Below the pieces are notes generated by a model. That model did not search any database. It saw only the letters and a list, made by a program, of their open reading frames with translations, and had not been told where the DNA came from. Both the position numbers and the translations under genes were made by a program. Source: Balneola sp. (GTDB taxonomy: Bacteria > Bacteroidota > Rhodothermia > Balneolales > Balneolaceae). From it: a stretch of 64,000 nt of DNA. The stretch lies in assembly GCA_002694685.1 (NCBI GenBank), contig NZMW01000001.1, positions 248,001 to 312,000 on the forward strand. The letters run 5' to 3'. Positions 27,176 to 35,434 of this stretch are shown here, piece after piece (the stretch's first letter is position 1; each line of letters opens with the position of its first letter).

Positions 27176-28051
27176 TTAGTATCGACTTCCCCTTCGTTTG
27201 AAAAAGTTCATAAGCGGTTGCACGTAGGATTCATTGGTCTGAACTTCAACAGCATCAATTTTCATTTTGAGCATCTTGTCATTGATGTAAGCTTTTTGCT
27301 GCATACGCCGTTTTCTATAAGCTTCTCTTACTTTATGACTTGACGTGTCAATCATTTTTTCTGCACCGGTCTCGGCATCCCTTATTTTAACGAGTCCGAT
27401 ATCAGGCAATTCATCCTCTAAATGATCATTTATTATGATACTAACCAAATCATGTTTTTGATTGGTTATTCTGAGTTGCTTCTCAAATTCATGATCCTGA
27501 AAATCTGATGCGAGTACAACAATCGCTCTTCGATCTAGCAGCCTGTTTATGTAAGATAGGGCGTCAGCAATATCAGTACCGGTTCCAGTCGGTTTGGTTG
27601 TATAAAGTTCCCTTATCAGACGAAGCACATGCGTACGACCTTTTTTGGGAGGAACTACTTTTTCAATGTGATCACTGAAAAGAACCAAGCCAACCTTGTC
27701 ACTGTTCTTGATGGCACTGAAAGCCAATACTGCACAAAGTTCAATAGCCAAATCCATTTTACTTTGATTCTGGCTGCCAAAAGTGCCGCTCTGCGAAATA
27801 TCAATGCAAAGCATCAACGTTTGTTCTCGCTCTTCTTCAAAAATCTTTATGAAAGGGTCTCCGGTACGCGCTGTTACATTCCAATCGATTTGCCGGATGT
27901 CATCCCCATAGGTATATGCTCTAACCTCGGAAAACTCCATACCCCGGCCTTTAAAAGCGGATTGGTACTCGCCACCAAAAAGGCTATTTACTATGCCTTT
28001 GGTTTGAATTTCAAGCTTCCGGATTTTCTTAAGAATTTCCTTGGGAATCAT
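27176..28051 (-). CDS. DUF58 family protein (Bat/MoxR-associated)
   Basis: A 291-residue cytoplasmic protein. The DUF58 signature is complete: KGRGMEFSEVRAYTYGDDIR followed by QIDWNVTAR at about 34-65. A degenerate vWA fold follows with a MIDAS-like CIDISQSGTF and VVLASDFQDHEF. DUF58 proteins are encoded with MoxR AAA ATPases and Bat vWA proteins and are thought to assist assembly or envelope stress resistance. Here the MoxR gene is not adjacent, and the BatA/D-like pair lies on the other side of the M23 gene, 1.5 kb away, on the same strand. It is convergent with the M23 gene with a 7-bp gap. Confidence 0.88.
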   Translation of the reverse strand: MIPKEILKKIRKLEIQTKGIVNSLFGGEYQSAFKGRGMEFSEVRAYTYGDDIRQIDWNVTARTGDPFIKIFEEEREQTLMLCIDISQSGTFGSQNQSKMDLAIELCAVLAFSAIKNSDKVGLVLFSDHIEKVVPPKKGRTHVLRLIRELYTTKPTGTGTDIADALSYINRLLDRRAIVVLASDFQDHEFEKQLRITNQKHDLVSIIINDHLEDELPDIGLVKIRDAETGAEKMIDTSSHKVREAYRKRRMQQKAYINDKMLKMKIDAVEVQTNESYVQPLMNFFKRRGSRY

Positions 28052-28135
28052 AGAGGATTGATTTGATTAATCTGTGCCGAAGATAATAAATGGCTTCTTC
28101 AAAATTGAGAACTCAAGGTAAAAAATTGAATTCTG

Positions 28136-28753
28136 TCAAAGATTCATTTTAATATTTACGTAATCATATTTCTTACGCTCCAATAATGGCCAAAAGAAAA
28201 AGAGGAGCAAGGTGATAATTCCAATCCAGTACATTGTCCAGGCAACGGTCATGTAATGGTCCAAAATTCCATGCATACTGAGCATGTTATAAAAGTCATG
28301 TGCTGATTTGGGCAGGTTCCCAAGTAAAGGCATACGACGAGCAAAGGCATCTGCGGCATAGGCAGAAGATTCAATCCATGCGAAAGCGGTAAGTAACAAT
28401 CCAATTTGAGCAACAAGCCGACTGTAGTTCCACCAGCCGTAAATGAAAATCATGAACGGGAGCATGATTTCAAACAGAGTGCCACCAAGAATGGTGATAA
28501 ATCGGGAGCCAAAAAATCCTAAGAAAGTATGTCCTGCTTCATGTACAATGAGCAAGAAGTTATCGATTAGAAAAAAGAAGGGAGATAGGAATAGCGGATA
28601 ATCATAAATCCATGAAAAAGTAATTTCCCATTTCAAAGCCATCCAAAACTGATTGGCAAGTACCCAGCAAAAAGGAATGCAAACAACCGAAAACCACCAT
28701 TTTTTAATATGTGGAAGGGCCTTGTCAATAATTTGTTCTAGATCAACATTCAT
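28136..28753 (-). CDS. Multi-pass membrane protein with a HEAGH putative metalloprotease motif
   Basis: A 205-residue integral membrane protein with about five hydrophobic segments (roughly 20-38, 54-71, 88-105, 113-130, 170-190). H71-E72-A73-G74-H75 at the end of a hydrophobic helix has the HExxH zinc-protease form and placement of M50-type intramembrane proteases. A second polar cluster, AHDFYNML (H152, D153) and GILDHY (D165, H166), could supply the third ligand. The canonical M50 NPDG motif is absent. I do not recognise a named family. It follows the glycosyltransferase on the same strand with a 33-bp gap. Confidence 0.72.
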   Translation of the reverse strand: MNVDLEQIIDKALPHIKKWWFSVVCIPFCWVLANQFWMALKWEITFSWIYDYPLFLSPFFFLIDNFLLIVHEAGHTFLGFFGSRFITILGGTLFEIMLPFMIFIYGWWNYSRLVAQIGLLLTAFAWIESSAYAADAFARRMPLLGNLPKSAHDFYNMLSMHGILDHYMTVAWTMYWIGIITLLLFFFWPLLERKKYDYVNIKMNL

Positions 28754-28786
28754 TAATCTGCTATTTAATTATCTGATCAAATACCA

Positions 28787-29806
28787 CTAAGAGTTCAGAT
28801 TTCGAAAGTGCTTTACGCCCTTGAAGAAATGCTGCCAAATGAGACTGATGTCTAACATAGTCTCAGGATTATCCCCGTTGGTTCTTTTACTCTGAAGTTT
28901 TTTACGCTTTTTGTGGACATTTAAAAAGTTCAACCCAAAATGAAGATGAGCCCTGGCAATAGCCCACCATTCTTTAGGTTTTCCCGTCAATAATGCTTTG
29001 TATGCTGCAATCACGTCCAGAACAAGGCGGATTAGAAATCTGGTAATAAGGGTTTTTGAACTGTAATTTTTCCAAAGCATGAACAGGCTGTTTCGGAAGT
29101 TGTAATACACTTTTCTGGGAGAACCCATTGGAAGTGATCCACCACCGAGGTGATAAATGATGCTATCAGGGGCATAACCAATTTTGTAGCCTTGGTTTTG
29201 TAACCTCCAGCATAGATCTATTTCTTCCATGTGAAATTCAAAATCTTCGTCAAAGCCACCTGTGCTCAAGAATACATCTTTCTGTATGGCTAAAGCTGCC
29301 CCGGATGCCCAGAATAGGTTAGGGGAGTCATTATACTGCCCTTCGTCCTTTTCGGTCTCGTCAAAAATTCGCCCCCGACAAAAGGTGTAGCCAAATTTAT
29401 CTATGAAGCCGCCAGCTGCTCCTGCATATTCGAAGTAGTCAGGTTGGTTCAGCGATCTTAACTTAGGTTGTACGGCAGCAATTTCATCCTCATTGAAAGC
29501 AGAGTTTAACCCATGAAGCCAGTTTTTCTCTACTTTAACGTCATTATTGAGGAATACTAAAATTTCATTTTCCGCAAAGGGAACAGCTCTGTTATTTCCT
29601 CCGCAATAGCCGTAGTTTTGATCAAATGAAGCAATCTTGATATTTGGATACGCAGACTTTATCCATTCTTTAGAACCGTCTGAAGAAGCATTATCTGCAA
29701 TAATAATTTCAAAATCAGGATACTCAGTTTTATTTACTGAAGGTAAGAAGTTTTTGAGATGCTCAAGCGCATTCCAGGTAACAATAATGATGCTGAAACT
29801 CTTCAC
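28787..29806 (-). CDS. Family 2 glycosyltransferase (rhamnosyltransferase-like)
   Basis: A 339-residue GT-A fold glycosyltransferase. SIIIVTWNALEHL opens the nucleotide-sugar fold, IIADNASSDGS binds the nucleotide, FLNNDV is the DxD-equivalent metal site and EEIDLCWRLQNQG is the acceptor-side motif common to WbbL-like rhamnosyltransferases. Amphipathic basic helices at the C-terminus suggest membrane association. The sugar and acceptor cannot be deduced. The only in-frame start before SFSIII is GTG at 29806, preceded by a poor ribosome-binding site. Confidence 0.9.
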   Translation of the reverse strand: MKSFSIIIVTWNALEHLKNFLPSVNKTEYPDFEIIIADNASSDGSKEWIKSAYPNIKIASFDQNYGYCGGNNRAVPFAENEILVFLNNDVKVEKNWLHGLNSAFNEDEIAAVQPKLRSLNQPDYFEYAGAAGGFIDKFGYTFCRGRIFDETEKDEGQYNDSPNLFWASGAALAIQKDVFLSTGGFDEDFEFHMEEIDLCWRLQNQGYKIGYAPDSIIYHLGGGSLPMGSPRKVYYNFRNSLFMLWKNYSSKTLITRFLIRLVLDVIAAYKALLTGKPKEWWAIARAHLHFGLNFLNVHKKRKKLQSKRTNGDNPETMLDISLIWQHFFKGVKHFRNLNS

Positions 29807-29909
29807 TGAATGAATAAAATTTTGCTTTGGTTAATTAATATGTGGAACAAGATCTAAAAAAGTAGTTTCTTATTCCGCTTTATTAGAGAAGTAAGATGAT
29901 ACAAAAAGT

Positions 29910-30422
29910 ATGATCAAAATAGGGCTCATTTCAGACACACATAACTATCTGGATCCTCAGGTATTCGAATACTTTGAGGACTGCGAAGAAATTTGGCATG
30001 CCGGAGATTTTGGCAGCATTTCAATTGCCGAAGAGCTTAAGAAAATAGCGCCTGTTATTGGAGTTTATGGTAACATTGATGGGCAAGATATTCGGAAGGA
30101 GTATCCATTACATCAGCGCTTCGAACGGGAAGGACTAAAGGTATGGATGACTCATATTGGAGGAATTCCGGGCAGATATTGCATTCCTATTCGAGAGGAA
30201 ATGGAGAAGAATCCGCCGGAGCTTTTCATTTGCGGCCACTCTCACATCCTTCGTATTTCAAGAGATCAGGATCTGAATAAAATGCTATATATGAATCCCG
30301 GAGCTGCCGGGAAACAGGGGTTTCAGTCTCAGCGCACCCTTATTCGGTTTGAGATTGACAAGGGCAAGCTCAATAATGTTGAAGTCATCAATTTAGATGT
30401 AGAAAAAGAAGCAGCTGAATAA
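29910..30422 (+). CDS. YfcE/MJ0936-type metallophosphoesterase
   Basis: A compact 170-residue phosphodiesterase. Metal ligands occur in the expected order: GLISDTHNYL, HAGDFG, GNIDGQD (in place of GNCD), THIGG and CGHSH. Enzymes of this family hydrolyse phosphodiesters with Mn2+ and have no agreed physiological substrate. It is transcribed alone, divergent from the glycosyltransferase and convergent with the phytoene desaturase, with a 6-bp gap. Confidence 0.9.
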   Translation: MIKIGLISDTHNYLDPQVFEYFEDCEEIWHAGDFGSISIAEELKKIAPVIGVYGNIDGQDIRKEYPLHQRFEREGLKVWMTHIGGIPGRYCIPIREEMEKNPPELFICGHSHILRISRDQDLNKMLYMNPGAAGKQGFQSQRTLIRFEIDKGKLNNVEVINLDVEKEAAE

Positions 30423-30428
30423 TATCAT

Positions 30429-31907
30429 TTAGCTTTCTTCGAACCTGTCAATCAAGTTAACGGCGTTAAAAGCTGACTGAACTACTAAAGGAATGCCACC
30501 TCCCGGATGAGTAGATCCGCCTACAAAGTAGAGTTTATCAATTTCACGTGACTTATTTCTGGGTCTTAAAAACGCTGAAAATTTATTATTGGAAGAAGTT
30601 CCATAAATACTTCCTTTGTTGGATAGATACTTTTCGTAGAAATCTTTCGGTGTAATATGCTTCCTGACTTTAATATGATTAGAAAGCTCATTTAATCCAC
30701 GCTCTTCCAAAGCCTGAATAATTTTATCGCCATATTTCTGATCATTTGAATTCCAGTCATAATGATCGGAGAGATAAGGCGCATTCACAAGAATAAACAG
30801 ATTGGAATGGCATTCAGGAGCGTGCTTAGAATCTGAATAGGAGGTATTAGCTATGTAAATAGTGGGATCATCGGGCATTACTTTCTCTTGAAAGATCTGC
30901 TTGAATTCACGCTCGTAATCTTCAGAAAAAAAGATGTTGTGATGCACTAGCTGTTCATACTTTTTATCTACACCAAGAAGAAGTACATAGCCAGAACACG
31001 AGGGTTCTATAGTTTCTGCTTTTTGCTTTCGTTTGGTTGAAATATTTCCGTCGGGAATGAGGTGCGATAAGGTTTCGGTGGCATCACTATTTGAAATGAC
31101 CAGGTCTGATTTAATATGACTTCCATCTTTAAGAACAATTCCTTTTGCGGATTTTTGGTCAACGATAATTCGATCAATTTCAGCATTAAAAGTAAAGTCT
31201 ACGTTCAAGGAAATTGCTAGCTTTTCAAAAGCTTCCGCAACTTTATACAAACCACCTTTCACATAAAATCCACCCTGATTGATCTCTACATGGGGAATTA
31301 CATTGAGTGTTGCGGGAGCCTGATAAGGAGAAGAGCCGTTATAAGTAGTGAATCTTTTAAAGAATTTTCTCAGATAGATTGATTCAAATTTAGAGTCAAC
31401 TCTCTTACTGACCGTAGTAAAAGCATCAATTCCGAAGAAGCTTAGAAGATCCAATTCTTTGAGGTCTTCAAAACTATATAGTGGATTAAATATGAATGAG
31501 TCGGCTGTTTTTTGGTAGAGTGATTTTGAATAATTCAGAAACTCCGTGTAGGCTTCTACATCCTCAGGAGCTATTGATTCAAGTTCTTTTATTGTAGCTG
31601 ATTTATCCTCGTAATTATTAAAGATGGTGCCATCAGGATAGAAATACTTACAAATGGGATCGAGAGGATGAAGAGTCAAATAATCGCTCAGATCAACCCC
31701 ACATTCTTTAAAAAGCTTCTCAAGGATAAAAGGCATGGTGAGTAAGCTTGGCCCGGTATCGAAGCGGTATCCTTCAGTCTCGGAGATATTCATCTTGCCA
31801 CCAACGTTGCTATTCTTCTCAAATACGGATACCTGATGACCTCTAGCCGCTAACAAGCAAGCGGCTGACAATCCTCCCAATCCTGCACCAATTATTGAAA
31901 TATTCAT
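30429..31907 (-). CDS. crtI: Phytoene desaturase/carotenoid oxidoreductase
   Basis: A flavin-dependent desaturase of 492 residues. The N-terminal FAD-binding Rossmann motif is IIGAGLGGLSAACLLAARGH with FEKNSNVGGK. The C-terminal block YFVGGSTHPGGGIPLVV plus QSAFNAVNLI is the CrtI signature. It introduces double bonds into phytoene, or a related C30/C40 substrate, at the membrane, giving coloured carotenoids. No phytoene synthase (crtB) or cyclase is in the window, so the substrate is not fixed by context; a CrtD/CrtN/CrtO-like paralogue is possible. Confidence 0.88.
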   Translation of the reverse strand: MNISIIGAGLGGLSAACLLAARGHQVSVFEKNSNVGGKMNISETEGYRFDTGPSLLTMPFILEKLFKECGVDLSDYLTLHPLDPICKYFYPDGTIFNNYEDKSATIKELESIAPEDVEAYTEFLNYSKSLYQKTADSFIFNPLYSFEDLKELDLLSFFGIDAFTTVSKRVDSKFESIYLRKFFKRFTTYNGSSPYQAPATLNVIPHVEINQGGFYVKGGLYKVAEAFEKLAISLNVDFTFNAEIDRIIVDQKSAKGIVLKDGSHIKSDLVISNSDATETLSHLIPDGNISTKRKQKAETIEPSCSGYVLLLGVDKKYEQLVHHNIFFSEDYEREFKQIFQEKVMPDDPTIYIANTSYSDSKHAPECHSNLFILVNAPYLSDHYDWNSNDQKYGDKIIQALEERGLNELSNHIKVRKHITPKDFYEKYLSNKGSIYGTSSNNKFSAFLRPRNKSREIDKLYFVGGSTHPGGGIPLVVQSAFNAVNLIDRFEES

Positions 31908-32053
31908 ATATCTAAGTTAGAAAAATGAGAACTGCGATATCTCGTGAAAATTCTTCTCAATTGATAAAGTTTAAAAGTTGGGTTAAAATGATTTGTCTGT
32001 TCGACCATAAAACCCAGAATTAGACCGAAATCAATCCCAAAAAGATAAAACCA

Positions 32054-32887
32054 ATGAGAAAAATTACTACTACATCAATCTGTCTGTCATTAGCACTGTT
32101 TTATGTGGGATGTTCAGAGCAGTCAAGCGATAATAGATGGCAAGATGCTGAGTTGGTTTGGAGTGATGAATTTGAGGGCAGTTCAATTGACACCTCAAAA
32201 TGGGGTTTTGAAACCGGTGATCATGGCTGGGGTAACAATGAGTGGCAAGACTACAAACCTCTCGACCACGGCAATGCAACAGTTAGTAATGGCCAACTTC
32301 ATATTACAGCGAAGCTTGAGGGTGAAGGACAGCAAGTTGGGGATTATACTTCTGCAAGAATGAACAGTAAAGAGTCTTTTACTTATGGCAGAATGGAAGT
32401 GCGTGCAAAAATTCCTGATTATAAAGGAGAAGGTATCTGGCCCGCTATATGGATGTTGGGAGAGAATATTGGGGAGATTGGGTGGCCTAACTCTGGTGAA
32501 ATCGATATTATGGAATATGTAAGTTACAATCCGGACTCGGTTGTTTTTAGTATTCATAGTGTAGCCAATAACCACAGAGACGGAACACAAGTGAGTTCAG
32601 ATTTTGTTGCATTACCAACTATAGAAGAGGAATTCCACAATTATGGTATTTTATGGGAGGAAGATGTACTTCACTTCTATATAGATGAGATTGATAATAT
32701 TAAGTTATCTTTTGAGCGGCCTGAGAATTACAATCAAAATAACTGGCCATTTGATAAACCCTTTTACTTTTTATTGAATATCGCTGTTGGAGGAGATTGG
32801 GGAGGCCTCGAAGGCGTTGATGACACTATTTTCCCTGCCACCATGGACATTGACTATGTTCGGGTTTGGCAACTTCAAGAGAATTAA
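32054..32887 (+). CDS. GH16 glucanase lipoprotein, first copy
   Basis: A 277-residue secreted glycoside hydrolase of family 16. The lipobox FYVGC (C20) marks a lipoprotein. The jelly-roll domain carries the catalytic EIDIME (nucleophile E149, D151, acid/base E154) with YGRMEVRAKIPD and GIWPAIWMLG before it and WPFDKPFYFLLNIAVGGDWG after it. This ExDxxE form, with a bulged Met, is typical of laminarinases and related beta-1,3-glucanases. It likely cuts algal laminarin at the cell surface. It forms a tandem pair with the next gene. Confidence 0.93.
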   Translation: MRKITTTSICLSLALFYVGCSEQSSDNRWQDAELVWSDEFEGSSIDTSKWGFETGDHGWGNNEWQDYKPLDHGNATVSNGQLHITAKLEGEGQQVGDYTSARMNSKESFTYGRMEVRAKIPDYKGEGIWPAIWMLGENIGEIGWPNSGEIDIMEYVSYNPDSVVFSIHSVANNHRDGTQVSSDFVALPTIEEEFHNYGILWEEDVLHFYIDEIDNIKLSFERPENYNQNNWPFDKPFYFLLNIAVGGDWGGLEGVDDTIFPATMDIDYVRVWQLQEN

Positions 32888-32898
32888 AAAATACGACT

Positions 32899-33726
32899 AT
32901 GATGAAAGAGAATAAATTAAAGCTGTTTTTACTATTTGCATTGACTCCACTTCTGCTTTTGGGCTGTAAAGAGGAAGGCCCCACAAAAGCTGATAATGAA
33001 GTCCTTAAGTGGAGTGATGAATTTGACGGTGATCGATTGGATTATGATGAATGGACCCCACAAACCGGAGCCGGTGGTTGGGGAAATAATGAATGGCAGG
33101 AATATACTGCCAGGAATAATACTGAGGTAAGCGATGGAACACTCAAAATTATTGCCAAGAAGGTAGGACCCGGACAAAAGGCTGGGGATTACACTTCGGC
33201 ACGCCTTAATTCGGTAGATAGTTTCTTATATGGAAGGATGGAAGTCCGCGCAAAAATCCCGGATTTCAAAGGGAATGGTATTTGGCCCGCTATCTGGATG
33301 CTTGGGAATAGTATACGTACCGGAGAACATGGATGGCCAATGTGTGGTGAAATTGACATCATGGAATATGTCAGCTATAACCCGAATACGTTTTATGCTA
33401 CTATTCATAGTGATAAAAATAACCACAGAGATGGTACAGCCGTAGGTTCAGGCCCGGTAGAACTTCCTCAGATTGAAGAAGAGTTTCATACATTTGGGAT
33501 ATTATGGAGAGAAGACTACCTGAAGTTTTATGTAGAAGATACTACAAACATCATTTTCCGGTTTAATAAACCAGAAAATCCAACTCAGGCAAATTGGCCT
33601 TTTGATAAGCCTCACTATTTCTTGCTTAACACCGCGGTAGGTGGTGATTGGGGTGGTTCTCAAGGCGTTAACGATGAAATATTCCCAGCGGTTTTTGAAA
33701 TTGACTACGTGAGAGTTTACGAATAG
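32899..33726 (+). CDS. GH16 glucanase lipoprotein, second copy
   Basis: Paralogue of the preceding gene, 275 residues, starting 11 bp after its stop. The frame can be read from TTG 32866, but MMKENKLKLFLLFALTPLLL gives the proper lipoprotein signal with the lipidated Cys at C23 (LLLGC). Catalytic residues are E151, D153 and E156 in GEIDIMEYVSYNP. Compared with copy one, the loop before the catalytic strand is longer (NSIRTGEHGWPMCGE versus ENIGEIGWPNSGE), so substrate preference may differ. Its stop codon abuts the stop of the convergent VOC gene. Confidence 0.93.
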   Translation: MMKENKLKLFLLFALTPLLLLGCKEEGPTKADNEVLKWSDEFDGDRLDYDEWTPQTGAGGWGNNEWQEYTARNNTEVSDGTLKIIAKKVGPGQKAGDYTSARLNSVDSFLYGRMEVRAKIPDFKGNGIWPAIWMLGNSIRTGEHGWPMCGEIDIMEYVSYNPNTFYATIHSDKNNHRDGTAVGSGPVELPQIEEEFHTFGILWREDYLKFYVEDTTNIIFRFNKPENPTQANWPFDKPHYFLLNTAVGGDWGGSQGVNDEIFPAVFEIDYVRVYE

Positions 33727-34119
33727 CTAAGGCTTACTTATCAGAGCTTCATTCACCTCAATCCAATAGCCATCCGGATCTTGGAAATATACCTGTCTTA
33801 TTCCATCTGCCCGGGTAGTTATTGAGTTTGGCTTTCCCTTAGAATTATGAGGAGCTATGGAATGAGTTTCCATGTGAGACAAAAAAGCCTCAAAGTCTTT
33901 AAGCTTTAAAGCCATGTGAACTCCAATATCTGTATGAATCATAGTAGAGCCTCGTTCAACTATGTGTAGTTCCCCAGAGCCAAGAGAAAGCCAACGAATA
34001 TGTGGCTTCTTCGTACGGTTGGTAATTTCAGCTAATCCCAAAACGGTCTTATAAAAGTTAACACTCTTGGCTAGGTCGTTTACTTTTATAGTGTAATGAT
34101 CGAAGCTGAGTTGTTGCAT
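33727..34119 (-). CDS. VOC (glyoxalase-fold) protein
   Basis: A 130-residue vicinal-oxygen-chelate protein. It has two beta-alpha-beta-beta-beta modules: YTIKVNDLAKSVNFYKTVLG at the start and RQVYFQDPDGYWIEVNE at the end, the latter holding the metal-ligand Glu; the candidate His is in FDHYTIKV. Members include glyoxalase I, fosfomycin-resistance enzymes and dioxygenases; the reaction of this one is unknown. Convergent with the second GH16 gene with no intervening base. Confidence 0.85.
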   Translation of the reverse strand: MQQLSFDHYTIKVNDLAKSVNFYKTVLGLAEITNRTKKPHIRWLSLGSGELHIVERGSTMIHTDIGVHMALKLKDFEAFLSHMETHSIAPHNSKGKPNSITTRADGIRQVYFQDPDGYWIEVNEALISKP

Positions 34120-34137
34120 TTAAGAGCTATTCGTTGA

Positions 34138-34671
34138 TTATTTGGTCAAATGATTTTCTATTCGTGATAAAGAATTCCGGATGTCTTTTAAAATTTCTAC
34201 TGTAGCCTCAGATTCATTTGTAGGAGATGAAGCTCCGCGATTTTCTGTAACTACATCTCTTTGATCGAGCACCAGGCTTCTGAACTCAAAAGCATCAACA
34301 ACTCCGATTAACGATAAGTCAGGACCACCCTGAGCAGAGCTGCCAGCCGTTTCAACCCTTAAAATGCTCAGCCCAAAATATTTCAGCATAGGTCCTTCCT
34401 TGAAAGTTAAGTCCTGAATTTTATCTAAAGGAATCGTTCTTTCGGTATGGAAGATATATCCTTTCTTAAATCTTAGAGAACGTGTGGTAAGCTCACATTC
34501 TAAAAGCTCGTAGTATCTCTTAAGGTAGAAGGAACCAAACAGCAACCAAAAAGGAATGAGTGGAATTAATATAAATGTGATTGTACAAATTAGGACTCCG
34601 TACCACAAGATGTAATTTTTTATCTTTGGGCTGAAGTGTGCTTCATGAAGTATTTGTGCTTTAGAGCTCAT
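34138..34671 (-). CDS. Bacterial PH (bPH2/YdbS-like) membrane protein
   Basis: A 177-residue protein with two adjacent membrane segments (about 22-47, including ICTITFILIPLIPFWLLFGS) followed by a bacterial pleckstrin-homology domain (about 55-125). The typical block RTIPLDKIQDLTFKEGPML is followed by YFGLSILRVETAGSS. The C-terminal tail is charged and may form a short helix. Function unknown; the family is common in Bacteroidota and Firmicutes. It sits 18 bp upstream of the VOC gene on the same strand. Confidence 0.85.
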   Translation of the reverse strand: MSSKAQILHEAHFSPKIKNYILWYGVLICTITFILIPLIPFWLLFGSFYLKRYYELLECELTTRSLRFKKGYIFHTERTIPLDKIQDLTFKEGPMLKYFGLSILRVETAGSSAQGGPDLSLIGVVDAFEFRSLVLDQRDVVTENRGASSPTNESEATVEILKDIRNSLSRIENHLTK

Positions 34672-34698
34672 TGCAGGGTAGTTAGTGATTAAATAAAA

Positions 34699-34721
34699 AA
34701 GGCGTCCTTGTGAGACGCCTT
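34699..34721 (-). terminator. Rho-independent terminator of msrB
   Basis: The stem AAGGCGTC / GACGCCTT with a 7-base loop is followed on the minus strand by a U-rich run (plus-strand AAATAAAAAA at 34691-34700). It lies 40 bp after the msrB stop and separates msrB from the PH-domain gene. Confidence 0.88.
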
Positions 34722-34760
34722 ATAATCCAAATTGTTACCCTGATTTACAACACACTAATT

Positions 34761-35321
34761 TCAATTAGTAGCCACTTCTGCTTTAGGTATAAAATCCAAT
34801 GCTGCTGTATTCATGCAATATCTTAAACCAGTAGGGTTAGGGCCATCATCAAAAACATGACCTAGGTGACTTCCACAATTCGAGCATACGATTTCAGTTC
34901 GAGTCATAAACATACTATTATCAGGTTTTTCACCTACAAGAGAGTCTGCTAAAGGTTTCCAAAAGCTTGGCCAGCCTGTTCCACTATCATACTTGTGTTC
35001 GGAGCTGTATAGCTTTTGCCCACAACCTCCGCATACATAAATACCATCTTCCTTTAAGTCGTGATATTCGTTGACATACGGAAATTCAGTACCTTTTTCT
35101 CTAAGGATTCTATATTCCTTAGAAGTGAGAATTGACTTCCATTCTGTCTCCGTTCTTTGAAAAGGATACTCGCCTTCTTTAAGAGTATCTTGAACAGCTA
35201 TGCTTTCTATAGCTACCGATGTGTCCTCATCGTGAACGTGGGTAGAAGGTTTATTTCCAGCAAACAAAAGTAACAGAGCAAGAGCCGTTAGCAAAGCACC
35301 AAATATAGCTGCATATTTCAT
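34761..35321 (-). CDS. msrB: Exported peptide-methionine (R)-S-oxide reductase
   Basis: Reduces methionine-R-sulfoxide in oxidised proteins. The 186-residue protein has a hydrophobic N-terminus (AAIFGALLTALALLLLFAG) that acts as a signal peptide or anchor, placing it in the periplasm. The domain (about 55-180) shows two structural zinc pairs (CGGC and CSNC), GTGWPSFWKPL and the catalytic RYCMNTAALDF. RYCxN is intact, though Ile is Met and Ser is Thr relative to the common RYCINSAAL. A transcript terminator lies just downstream. Confidence 0.93.
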   Translation of the reverse strand: MKYAAIFGALLTALALLLLFAGNKPSTHVHDEDTSVAIESIAVQDTLKEGEYPFQRTETEWKSILTSKEYRILREKGTEFPYVNEYHDLKEDGIYVCGGCGQKLYSSEHKYDSGTGWPSFWKPLADSLVGEKPDNSMFMTRTEIVCSNCGSHLGHVFDDGPNPTGLRYCMNTAALDFIPKAEVATN

Positions 35322-35434
35322 AATCTAAATTTTTCGTTAGTTTAACTTTTAAGTTACTAACACTACGAACTTGGTTTAAGTTTAGATTTAATGAAATAAA
35401 TAATTCTTACTAAAAGATTAACTCCAAAGGATAT

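Noticed and set aside
27629-28066. A 145-codon plus-strand frame inside the DUF58 gene
   Set aside because: Antisense shadow of the complete DUF58 signature region.
32195-32590. A 131-codon minus-strand frame inside the first GH16 gene
   Set aside because: Antisense to the catalytic domain; a similar shadow appears in the second copy because the two genes are paralogues.
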